The notes under the pieces were generated by a model that saw only the letters and a program-made list of their open reading frames with translations, was not told the DNA's origin and searched no databases. From the NCBI RefSeq assembly GCF_954871325.1, contig NC_088777.1:47593366-47657365 (forward strand): a stretch of DNA of 64,000 nt. Direction: 5' to 3'. This document shows, in pieces, positions 26,901 through 38,000 of this stretch. Every line of letters starts with the position of its first letter. The first letter of the stretch is position 1. This stretch comes from Gordionus sp. m RMFG-2023. Its lineage: Eukaryota; Nematomorpha; Gordioida; Chordodea; Parachordodidae. Made by a program: the position numbers and the translations under genes.

Positions 26901-28392
26901 GAAAAGATGTAATGGATTGAATAATTGTGGAAAAAATTTTAATACAGAAAGTGAAAAGTTTTTTAAAATTTTTTTTTTAATGAGTTGACAAATGTATATA
27001 AAATGTTGGGTAGTAAATTTTTTTTTATAAAAATGGTGAGTAAAAAATTGTCTGAATAGCTGTAGAAATGTATTAAAAGACAAATTAAATATAGTATGCC
27101 GTAAAAATTTACTGTGTTAATGGATAGTAATTATTTAATTGGGTAAAAAAAACTGTGGGAAGGAAGCAAACATACATAAAATGTATTTATTGAAAAAAAA
27201 TTGAGAAAATAGTTTTTATTTTTTTAAACAAATTACAAAAATCTTGTCTTAATATTTACTCAAAGTTGAAAAGTAAAAAAACACACTTTTCCCAATGGGA
27301 GTGGTTATAATCTTGTCCCTGGATTTGCCACTGTAATTTAACATATTATTAGCCAATTCATTTATTAAAAAACTTAAATAGATTTATGTTTTCATAAATT
27401 TATGGACTAAAATATTAAAGATATTTATCAATATCATAAAATAAAGGAAAATGATTATAAAATTTCATATGTAATATAATATTTGATTTGGTAAATTTAA
27501 TTTAAACTTATAAGACTAGGCCTTATTTATAGTAAGAGCAAAATACTGTTATGTCACTCAATGTGGTTAGAAAAGCAAAGAATTTTCATTAATTTAAGCA
27601 ATTTAAAGTGTGGCAAAATTTAAAAAATTGAATGAGAAAAATGTAACCTTTGAATATTGATAAAAGGGACAATGGAGAGAAAGATCAATAGATTAAACTA
27701 TTAATAATTTTTCAGAAATAACTTATTTTTTTCACTTTAAAAGCTAACACACTTTTTCATGTGGATTTAATAATTGTTCTTCAAAACAAAAACATTGAAT
27801 TTTGTGAAAATATTGGGCAGCACTATATGGTAATATGGTGTAAGTTGCAATTCCAACAATAGGGGTTTCATGAGTATTTTCAGCAGAATAAAATGCTAAT
27901 GCAGTTTCTCCTGGTATAACCTATAATGCATATTAGTATTAATTTAAAAAACAAATAATAACATCCAAGCTTTTTTGAAGTGGTTCAAAGTTCCAATCAT
28001 TTAATGAATTTGTATCAGCATTGAAACATACACGAATAGGTCTATTTTTAATTTTTTTCATAGAATCCACCAAATTAGTTTTAAGATCCAATAAAGCAGC
28101 ATTTCCTCCTAATCCTGTTATCTATTTTATAAGGCAATCAAGCGAAACTTACCACATATTTTACTTGACAGAATCTTTTGTATAAGGGAACAGCAGCATA
28201 ACTTAATCCTAAGAATCCTATAGCAATTGATAATGTATAATAAAAAAAATTAATAGATTTGTTATCTGGAGCAACTTTTTGAGATTTATAAGAAAGTTTA
28301 TCATATAGATATATTCGATTCGTAATCTTGATACTCAAAAGATTACCCACATGTTTTACGACTTTTAGCATATAGGAAAGATGAATTTTCAA
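20986..28392 (-). CDS. COX11: Cytochrome c oxidase assembly protein COX11
   Basis: Inner-membrane copper chaperone that inserts Cu(B) into COX1. Four exons: 28392-28165, 28121-27963, 27920-27753, 21123-20986, all phase 0; 230 residues. Residues 1-46 are basic and presequence-like. 47-70 form the membrane segment, ending in LSYAAVPLYKRFCQ with the conserved membrane-proximal Cys75. The soluble domain follows (ITGLGG, NRPIRVCFNADT, WNFEPLQ, PGETALAFYSAEN). It keeps the copper motif CFCF (Cys172, Cys174) before EEQ, and ends VDLPVFFYVHPD..NIVLSYTFF. All family landmarks are present, so the gene looks intact. The introns are 43, 42 and 6629 nt. The short ones are GTAAAA..TAG and GTTATT..TAG, the second with a TACTAAT branch-site-like motif; the long one holds retroelement fossils. 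It lies head-to-head with SNX14. Confidence 0.94.
21465..21633. mobile_element. hAT-type MITE, GGATCTAGATA family
   Basis: 169 bp. Starts TATAGTTGTTAAAGGATCTAG and ends TTTTAACAACTCTG. Exact 8-bp duplication CAAAAATG (21457-21464, 21634-21641). The interior is built of GTATCTGTATCTAGATA-like repeats. Sister of the copy at 33044. It lies inside COX11 intron 3. Confidence 0.9.
21744..23829. mobile_element. LTR-retroelement fossil cluster with gag pieces in both orientations
   Basis: Three near-complete LTRs of about 411-420 bp lie at 21744-22154 (minus), 22970-23389 (plus) and 23415-23829 (minus), with a short LTR start at 22459-22502. Each begins TGTCGTGATTGA, where a 10-bp inverted repeat forms a hairpin, and ends ACAACGCTA. 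Between them are two gag pieces, minus (22155-22458) and plus (22503-22969). Both encode a CCHC knuckle region (CYGCGEAGHIRRWC in the minus copy) and run straight into a purine tract (AAATAAAGGGGGGAGG) and the LTR. No protease or polymerase region is seen. Broken old copies with rearrangement, within COX11 intron 3. LTR copies are still close in sequence, so the age is moderate. Confidence 0.85.
23930..25790 (+). mobile_element. Gypsy-like retroelement pol fossil
   Basis: Broken, with many breaks. Recognisable parts in order are a reverse-transcriptase piece near 24060-24115 (YMGDVLVPG, the degenerate catalytic-site region), an RT/RNase H connection-like piece near 24255-24290 (GLVMVNYYCRHI), and an integrase-core piece near 24375-24520 (IISDGGPAIISESFKKF). 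A basic tail region (24600-24960) and a higher-GC stretch (25480-25770) follow, the latter perhaps the element's downstream end. No LTRs located. Old by its degree of decay. Lies in COX11 intron 3. Confidence 0.75.
25791..27752. other. Rest of COX11 intron 3, no gene seen
   Basis: AT-rich. A higher-GC patch at 26480-26740 has no stable frame and may be further transposon debris. No exon signal with homology to COX11 was found between 27752 and the last exon. Confidence 0.5.
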
Positions 28393-29093
28393 ATAAATCT
28401 AATCAGCATCAGCTGTTTTATTTAATTTACCTCCCCCCCCCCCCCACCATCCAGTATAAATATATCTGCAGTTCATGGGTGTGGGATGTGGCTTCCCAAA
28501 TTTCTTTCAAATTAGGCTACAGACATTTAGCTAGGTTCTTCGGACTGTTAGTATAAAGTACTTGCAATTAGCCCACATATGTTTAAATGGCTCATAATAG
28601 AATTTCCCGAATTTTTAATATATAGTTAGATGAAAATAGGTAAAACTAGCGTGTTACAAAACATTAGAGAAGACAATATTAGAGTAGGGTTTATAAAAAT
28701 TTAAAAAGCCAAGATTTAGCAAAAATAGGTCCAAACCTTAATACAATCCATGAGCAAATTTTTTAGACTTGCAGTAAATTATTTTAGCTAATATCTTCAA
28801 ATAAATAAATTCTAATCAAATTTTTGCTTTTGTATAAGATAAATAATTAAAACTAATATAGTTTAAAAACTTTCATTAATGCCGCAGTATTTAAATATAG
28901 TTAATTATTTTTTATCAAATAATAAAAAATAAAATTTGAATCGATTTATATTGGGTAAAATTCCTTAGATTAATTGTAATTTTTAAAAACAGCTTTTAAT
29001 TTAAATAGGACTTTTGAAAATAACACGATGATATAAGTAATCTGTCATTTATCAACATATGATTTTTCTAATTCATTTTGCTCTTCGCAAATT
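28393..29093. promoter_or_regulatory. Head-to-head COX11/SNX14 promoter interval
   Basis: 701 bp separate the two divergent start codons and no other coding sequence lies between, so both promoters must be here or within 5' exons. A 13-C tract at 28433-28445 sits 41 bp upstream of the COX11 ATG. I see no unambiguous TATA or initiator element in such AT-rich DNA. Confidence 0.6.
28433..28445. repeat. Poly-C tract in the shared promoter
   Basis: An unbroken run of 13 C in AT-rich DNA, close to the COX11 start codon. Confidence 0.95.
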
Positions 29094-32000
29094 ATGAATT
29101 TTAAAATATTTTCTCTCAATACTTTTATTGGGAAGATTGAAAAATATATTTTTTTTATCTTAATACTAGGTTTTCTTTTTTGTATTATTCTTATTCAATA
29201 TCATATTCTTCATTAGTAAATATAATTTTACAAAAATTTATGTTTTTTAAAAAAAAAAAGTGTATATCATTATATATTATCAACATGGTCATTATTATTT
29301 GGAATGCTTCTAATACACACAATATTAAAGTATAAAATACAAATATTCCTATTTTTATTTTTGTTACCATACCAGGTATCAAGAATATATCATGAAATTA
29401 TTCAATGACTATTTTTATAAAGTATGATTTATATATTATAGCCAATTTTATACAATTTTAGAATGAAACTGTTCAACAATTTAAAAAAGCAAATGATTTG
29501 TCAGATAAAAATTATTGCATATATTATCACCCTTATATTGATATTAATGTTACAAAAGACATAGATGCAACAATTGAAAAGGTAAAGAAGTTAATTCAGT
29601 ATGTATCTTATTTAATTAATTGTCTATTATAAAATTTGACAAATCTTTGTTTAAAAATATTCTGCATTTTACCTTGTTTGATAACCATCTATATTTTGCA
29701 AATTATATGATTACTAATTATATCTTATTTATGCATTAGTTTTGGGAATGTGTGTTAAATAATTATATAATACCATGGTACAGGTTAGCATAAATAATTT
29801 ATTTCATATTCATTATTTTATTTTTATAGAAAAATAACTGATGAGTCATTTTTAATTTCTGAAATTTGTCACTCATTTAAAATGGCTATATCATTGATTA
29901 TATACAGATTTCAAAATGTAATTTATCATAATTATAAAGCATTTTAATACCTTATTAATTTTGAAATAAATTATCAGATCACAAGTCATGATAAGCTACT
30001 AAAAGACAAATTAATTAAAGCCTTAATTAGCCATATTGATCTGTACCAAATTTGCAAAAATGAAAGTTTTAATATTTAATAATATAATATATTGACTATA
30101 TTTTTTTATTAATTATTTAATGTGAGATTACCCCCATAAACCGATTACTTAGAATAAAGACATGAAATAAATCACTAAAATTCCCTTAAGTCTCATATTG
30201 TATTCCATAACAAAGTATTACATATCATATTTACTCATTAAATGATTTGATTTTATGATTCATAAAGTCTTAGCAAACGTCAAAAACAAAGAACTGGAGA
30301 TTGCTATAATCGAAAAATCCATCTCTCACCTTCACGTTACTACACAAAGCAGGAAAAAAGAAATTGAATATCTGAGATACCTTTCTTCTGAGATAGTTCC
30401 CCTAATATTCCCTCGTAATGCTTTGAAATCAACGTTAGTATATAAATAAATATATTTATAATGAATGAGATATATATTTTGGTATCAACTATAAAATAGA
30501 TGATTGTATAATCAAGATGCTGCTTAGAACCATTATAAAAGAATAAATAAACTAGCTTTGCTCAATGTTTTGTATAAATTTAACAGTAAATATTGTATGC
30601 TTATAAAACTAAATAGTTATAATTGATTTTTTTTCTTTCTAACATTCACTTATTTTTTTCTCTTTTCTGGATACATTTTGATCTTTGAATTTCTGAATTC
30701 TTTTTGCATTTGTTGAAAAATTTCTTTACCAAACTCTTAAAAGAAATATCCTTTTTCTTTACCTTATTATACATATTTATTTATATCATCCCAATTTAGG
30801 ATACTAACGTCTCTACTACAAGAATTGATAGCTTACAGGGTCATATTACCTTGCATGGATATTATAACTGATCCAGTTAATATATATTATTTTATATCAA
30901 ATAATACAAATAATTATTAATATTTGAAATAAGGGTGGGGGGATTAAATAAATTATATCTGATTACTTTATTTGCACCATGGAATTTTCATAAGTTTAAA
31001 ATCGCCCATGGTATTTTTTCTTGATTTGTTGAACTTTACACTTAAAACAAAACAATTAATTATAACTTACATTGATAACATGATAAGTAATATATATATA
31101 TATATTTTAAAAAAAAAACTAATCTTAAAATATATTTATATTTAGGATTTCTTCAATTATTTGATTATCGTACTATCCGAAGAAAATGTAAATTTTTTTT
31201 TTTAAATCGACCCAATTTGATTTGAGATATTAAAAATAAATTATCATAATAATATTATTATTTTTAATTTTTTTTTAAATTTTTTGTTGTTGGGGTTAAG
31301 TTGAGCAAATATGACGCCGACCACGAACCAAGGATCATTTTACTTCAAGGCCTCTGCTCTAAGTATCCTATTCAAAAATCGGCAAGTATTCTTTTTTTTT
31401 ATGAGGATCAAATAATCTTATTCGTAACTATATTTGAAAATATTAATTTTTATTATAAACATTTACTTAAACGGTTAACATGTGGCATATCTAAAAATAA
31501 GATTTGAAAAAAAAGAACTGTAAATCACCACCTTCCTTCCCAAACCATATATTCCTAATCCTATGATTTACTTTATTATGTTACTTTATACAAAATCAAA
31601 AATATTAACATTGCTGATCTGCCCTCGGCCTACTTTTTAAAGCCCACACCTAAATTTTTTAAATAAAGAAAAAATTTAACCTATTTTTTTATTGTAAAAA
31701 TAGCTCCTTGTTTCTTGTAAGAATTTTAAAAAGATACCAATTTATTTGACAGAATGTAATGATATCATTTTTAAAAATTTTAACCCACCTCTTAATTTTT
31801 TAAGAAATAATAGGCCCGATTCAGCCCTAACCGAAACAATTAAAAAAATAGATCATTTGCAGATCTCTAATTAAAACTATAATTTTTTTTTAATATTTAA
31901 CTCTTATTTTTTAAAAAAAAAATTAGACCATCGGCATATCTCTGAAAGAAATAGTTCACAACCAGGATTTACTTTTTCTCTTCATGAATTTTATGAAATC

Positions 32001-35000
32001 GGAAGGCGTTCTGAATTTAATCCAATTTTACATGTCCTTGGGTAATATACTATTTATTATTTATATCTTTTTTTTAATCACCTCAAATCGTTGACTTTTT
32101 CTAACTTTTATCATTTAGCCATGTTAAAATCTGTCCTGACCCCCCCCCCCCTCCCCCACCCACGTCCTCTCCCCGTTACCAACCAGAGTATAAAACATTT
32201 AGAAACAGCTGTAAATTAAAAGTAGCCTTTTGTGGCTAAGCTTAAACTATATATATTTCATGTTTGAATCGATTGTCCAAAATTTTGCTATTTCACACGC
32301 AATATATGACAGGGATTTACTCTAATGATTAGGCCTCGTTTACAGTAAGCGCGACATTATCACGATTCTTAAATTACGAATTAAATATTGCAGTGGCGAT
32401 ATCGTTTAGCGATACCTACGCATCGCGTCCATCGCTCATACCATAATAAATTAGTACTTAAATTCATAGTCTACGCCAAAGCGAAAACTATTTAACAGCT
32501 GATCTAGTTTATAATCTTTTAATGAGGATTCATTTTTTAAAAAATTTATTTACTACCTTTCCGTTGTTCTTTGCTTCCACTCATGATACATTCATTAATT
32601 TTTAAATAAATAATCTGAGGCATTATTTTTTTTTAAATGAAATCTATAAACTCGATCAGCTGTTCGCGACGCATTCAATATGAAATTCGAAGTGAAATTT
32701 GATCCACAAGTTTTACAGCTGACCGATTTTAAAAATCTGTTTATGAGATCGATTTTATTATTTTTCTTTGATTGTTATGGAGAATATTTTGAAAGATAAA
32801 AGTAATGTTGATAAAGAAAAGCCAATCACATGAACAGATTTTAAAAATCGATCAGCTGTTAAATCGCGTTGAATCGGATTCCACTGTGAATGCGGCCTGT
32901 AAATGAACAACACCATGTCGACATTCAATAATATATAGAGATTATGTGTATAGGTTTTAGATAAAATATATTGGCAAGATTTTTACATTTGACTTATTAA
33001 CGGATGGTTTTAGTGATTTACATGAAACGAGGTAGCTAGTAACCAGAGTTGTTAAAGGATCTAGATAGATATAAAAATGTGGTATCTGTATCTGTATCTA
33101 GATAGATTTTTGATTAAAATATCAGTATCTATATATTATTTTAGACGATGTATCTGTATCTAGATCCATTTTAAAAGTATCTTTTAACAACTCTGCTAGT
33201 AACGTTGTTAAAAAGCCCAGATTTAAGATAAATCTTTATTATATAATCATCAAGATTTGCCACATAGATGTCCAAGCATTTCTGCCAGCTATGAGCAAAA
33301 TCTTTAGGCTTACTTGTTGTAATTAGTGATGTTAAATTACCTAACTTTGACCAAACTCCAATATGGCGTGGTCAAGATTATCCTCTAAAAAATTGACTTA
33401 AACGTCTAAGTTTAGCCTCAACTTAATGAGAGACTATTTTTTTTTAGATAAAGTTAGATGGTTTAACAACACTAGTTGTAATCTTAATCTGGTTATTATT
33501 TTTACAATAGACCCGAATCGGGCTTTTTAACAGCACTAGTAGCTAGCTCGAAGTTTCCACGTTTTTAAATCGAAAGAGAAAAAGATGGTTTATAACTTTC
33601 TTAGATTATGTTATATTTTATGCAAACCAAGAGGATTTCATGAAGCTCATTCTCAATCCCGATCTCAAGTTGCCACAAATCGACATACTGAACAGGCAAT
33701 GCCAGCAGATGTACAAGAACTTTTTCGATCAGTCATCTTCGGATAGAATAGACTTCGACGCAAACACCATAGCTCAAATGAAATACAGTTTATTTTAATC
33801 ATTTCCATTTTTTTATGCATATCTCTAAAAATATGGTATTCATTTTTTTCCTCCCTCGATTGTTTTCGTTATAAAATATATTAATCATTTGAAAAATGTA
33901 TCATTAGTTAAAAAACATTTTGCTAAATGGCCACCATTTTATTGTCACTCAATTTTCTGATTAGTTTTGAGGTGGGATGATGGTATATCTAATTTGACTT
34001 AAAGTGAGAAAGAAAGAAAGAAAGAGCCTATATTTTAAATATTATATTAACCTCAACCCAGATCTCTATGTTGCTTTCTGATTTCAGAAAATTATTGATC
34101 CTAACGGGAATTTAACAAAAAGGGAAAAAAAATTCAACCTCTTTTCCCCATCTATTTTATCTTTATTTTAAAATAGAAATTTATTATTTTTTTGATAATA
34201 TTTTTTAAAAAAAAGTCTCGGAAGACAAACCAGAAAACGTCTTAAAATTGCGCAATACGTCTCCTCTTTACACGTCTAGAGAACATGTCGTTTTTTTGCT
34301 GGAAAATACATTCATTCCTCTCTTTTGCCAAAGCGGCCCAGTTTATAATTTTTTTTTGTTAAATGGCCTATCCCCATATTTTCCAAAATTTTTAGGTTTA
34401 CTACGTTAAACGCTATAAGCGGATAAGGGGTTAGTATCGGTTAATTCGGCCCGAGCTTTAGACTCGTGCCGAATATAATCGGTTAAGCGTTGAACGCCAT
34501 TTAAGTTATCTTTTTAAATTTTACAAATATACCTAGATGTTTCGATAGCTTTTGGCGTGAATATTTTGTTTAACGGTAGCGACACAACTATATCATATGC
34601 ATCATTTAAATGGACACCACATATAAATTTTTAAAATGTCTTTCCAATAGACCTAGAGTTTAAACATGTTAAAAATACTTTCTTACTATTTTCATGAGGA
34701 TTAGAATTATTTCACAATAATTATCTAAATGTTAACCCCAATTTTATGGATTATTTAAATTTATACGTATAATTTTAGATTATTTAAATAGTTTTTTAAG
34801 TTTTATCAAATAAATCTTATAAGATTACTAATATATTTTTTTTTACAGTACATCAATTGGATTTTAGGAGGCAGAAATATGTTCACTCTAGGAAAAGATA
34901 GTCTCAAGTTTTTATAAAAATTTACTTCTTATATAAACACATTTTTTTGGGGGGTGAATAACTTTTACACTTATTAAAGTTGTAAATATTTAACCAAAAC

Positions 35001-38000
35001 TTCACATAAATCTGAAACAACGGTAAATAAAATTAGTATAAAAAAAACTATATAAAAATTTATGTTTCTGAGCATACCCGAATTGAAATATAAAAAAACC
35101 TATATCGAAAAAGAGGAAATTGGGAAAGCATTATACAAATATGATTATCTCTAATTTAATTATTCGTAAAGAAATTTAATTTAATTATTGATTGACCTTG
35201 TATTTATCTCTTTAACAGACCTAACAGGAAAAGTACAGAAATGCTTGCTGCTGTATCGAAATTAGGACACAAGATAAAGGGGGTCTTCAAAGGTTCTACA
35301 GGTCCAATTTTTTTTTTTAAAAAGAGTTATGTTTTTGTTATATAACGTGTAAACTTAATAAACTTTTTATTTGTTATATTATGTCATAGAGGGGTTTTAT
35401 TTATCATCCATATGTTATCGAAAATATTTTCAGGGGTTTGCTTATAAAGGTGTCTGAAATTTCCAGTGTAGATTACCTCTTATCCACGCTGGGATACGAT
35501 TTTTGTAAAATGAGATCTTTCAAAATGATTTAAGCTTTATAAATTTGGCTAGAAACCCCAGATTCGCTATTTAAAAATGACAAGCAGTGCGTCATGTATT
35601 ATTATTATCGGAGACCTGGAGAGGTACCATTTGCACGGCCCAGCCCTAGTTTTATTTTTTTTCAGACCCGGCACAGATTTCATAGCTAATAATGGTGATT
35701 TAAAATATTCTTGTATTTTAAAAAAAAATATATATATTTTAGACCCGGCCCGGGTATATTTTAAAAAGTTAAAATGAGGGCCGGCTCGTATACCCGATCT
35801 CAGGGCTGGTCCAAGCCTGCTATCATTATAATTTTACTAAAAAATTTACATTTTATTTGTAATTATTAAATTTTTTAGAAGGAAATCTTATATCGTCACC
35901 AACCGAAAATTCAAACCAGGATCCTAACAGTATTACTGATTCGTCGGTAAATTTTTATTTTCGTTTTTATCCCATAAATATGTTTTTAAATATTTTATAT
36001 AGTTATATTTAATTTATTTTATAAAGTTTTATGATTAATTTTTTTTTTTTTTTGAAAAGAATAATGTCTTCTTTTTATTATAATCTCGCTAATACCTTCT
36101 CCGGGTCCTTAGGATCATTTAAAAATTAAATTTAGAATATTAAATTAACATAATGATTTTCAATATTTTTATATATAATAAAATGGAGATTTTTTTATCA
36201 TTTAGAATTAATATTAATTCTGAACAACTTTTATATGAAAAAGTTATTAGTGAAAATGTAAAATTTCTTAGTTTGTGTATGTTAAAATTAAATTTGCGTT
36301 TAAAGTTTTTTGTAAGCAATGTTGTCGAAAATTTTTTAGACCCACTTAAGCATCTTATTAAAATACATATTTGGCTTAAATTTCAAATCTCAAAGTTGAT
36401 TAATTTTTAAATTATTCGAAAATAAAATACTTACCTCCTGTCTCCCTACAATATATTATATAGCCAAAATTAACATTATGTGAGCTTATAGATTTTGCTT
36501 ACAGCTGGAAAAAATGCTTGGCCATTCATTCGCCTAATCTCGATGCTTACATAATAATATTTTAACTTAAATCTTAATCAGACTGTTTTTAAAAAATCGA
36601 CCCAAACCGGGCTTTTTAACAACACCTATTTAAATTAGTAGTAAATTATAGATGTGCCCCAATGCCATAATAATTTTAAATTAAAATTAGATATAATTTT
36701 AAAACAAAACAAAAAAAATGTAAATAAATGAATAATAAGAAATAAACGATGGAACATAGGCTGTGTGGAGCCATGAATTGATAAAAAATTTTGAACGTCA
36801 GATTTTTGTTTCCTGGCGAATATAGAAATATTCTTTAGAATCACCCGTGAGAATTTAATAAAAAATTTTTTTGAATATTTAAAAATCTGAATTTTTATAT
36901 CGATGAAAAAAAAATCGCTCGATTTATATCAAATTGATTTTTATTTCTTACTCCCTTATTCTCCAGCTTAAGTTAAATTTGAAATTTTTTTTTACCCGTG
37001 TATTTTAGAAAGAAAAATAAAAAAATACGATTATCCGATATTATTAAAATGGAGGACTTGCTATAAAATAGACCTAACCTTTTTATTTACTTATTACCTC
37101 TTAAGTCTTTGATCAAAATTCCTGTATTTTGAGGAGGCTTTCAAACTATGAATTTATATTTTACACAACTGTTTAAGATTCATTATGTTCGTTCATTAAT
37201 ATATATATTTTTTTACTTTAACAACAGTTTGAAACCGGAAACAAAAAACATCTGGAACCCTCGGAACCGTGCATTAAAGAATCGAAAGCGGAACACTTTT
37301 TTAAAAAAAAAGTTCTTGTTCTAAACTCTGATTTTAAAAACATCATTTTTTAAAAAAAACACAAAATCATAACGTATGGTTTGTTTTTAAAGATGGAAGA
37401 CGAAATCGGATCCGTCGGCAGCGACCTAGCAAACGATATAAACGCCCACCAAAAGGATCTGTCGCTTCTCACCGTTACTATCCCCAAAATCGAGTCACGT
37501 GTTGATAATATTGGAAGACAAAATTTCCAGTATTATTTATTATTTTTGTAACTAGTTTTTTGTCTCTAAATCCTTCAATGGCGTCCAAAATAAATAATTT
37601 ACAGGGCTCGAGATATAAATCCGCCGTAATCGGCGTTTTATATTTATTGATTTTCATTTATTATTATTATTATCAAGCTTCATCATACACATTCAAAAAA
37701 TAGCGAATAACGAACACACCGCGAACGATGTATTTATAGCTCCCTTAGACTCTACCTTAACCGACTTAAATCAGAACGGTAGTTGCGGATCTGACCATTC
37801 GATCCCAAGTCTAGACAGTTGGGTAGTTGAAAGGAGGTACTTGGAATTTTACGTTTTGGAGAGCAAATTGGTCGAATTTCACGGTTTAGTCCTATTTAAT
37901 TTTTGAAGTTATTTTTTTTTCTGAATGGAAATTATATTCACCTTTATATTTTTCATGTTTGTAGGAAAGAAAGAAAGAAAGAAAGAAAGAAAAATTAAAG

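Larger units (their letters stand above)
33040..33538. mobile_element. hAT-type MITE of the AAAAAGCCC family, host of two nested MITEs
   Basis: Outer element. Its left tip (TAAC) is split from the remainder (GTTGTTAAAAAGCCC at 33204) by an inserted MITE; its right end is CGGGCTTTTTAACAGCACTA. Perfect 8-bp duplication GTAGCTAG lies at 33032-33039 and 33539-33546. The interior shares GTCCAAGC..AGCAAAATCTTTAGGCTT with family 1. Sits in SNX14 intron 9. Confidence 0.92.

Noticed and set aside
27620-27697. Alternative last exon of COX11 close to exon 3 (FNLLIFLSIVPF..)
   Set aside because: Looked loosely like the DMPVFFYIDP segment with a 55-nt intron, but the true C-terminus VDLPVFFYVHPD..LSYTFF is unmistakable at 21123-20986 and joins in phase.
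35636-35815. Possible terminal-inverted-repeat element (CCCAGCCCTAG / CAGGGCTGG)
   Set aside because: Ends match over only ~9 bp and no target duplication was found.
36153-36410. 85-codon plus-strand frame in an SNX14 intron
   Set aside because: No homology to the neighbouring SNX14 region or to any family I know; composition is that of AT-rich noise.
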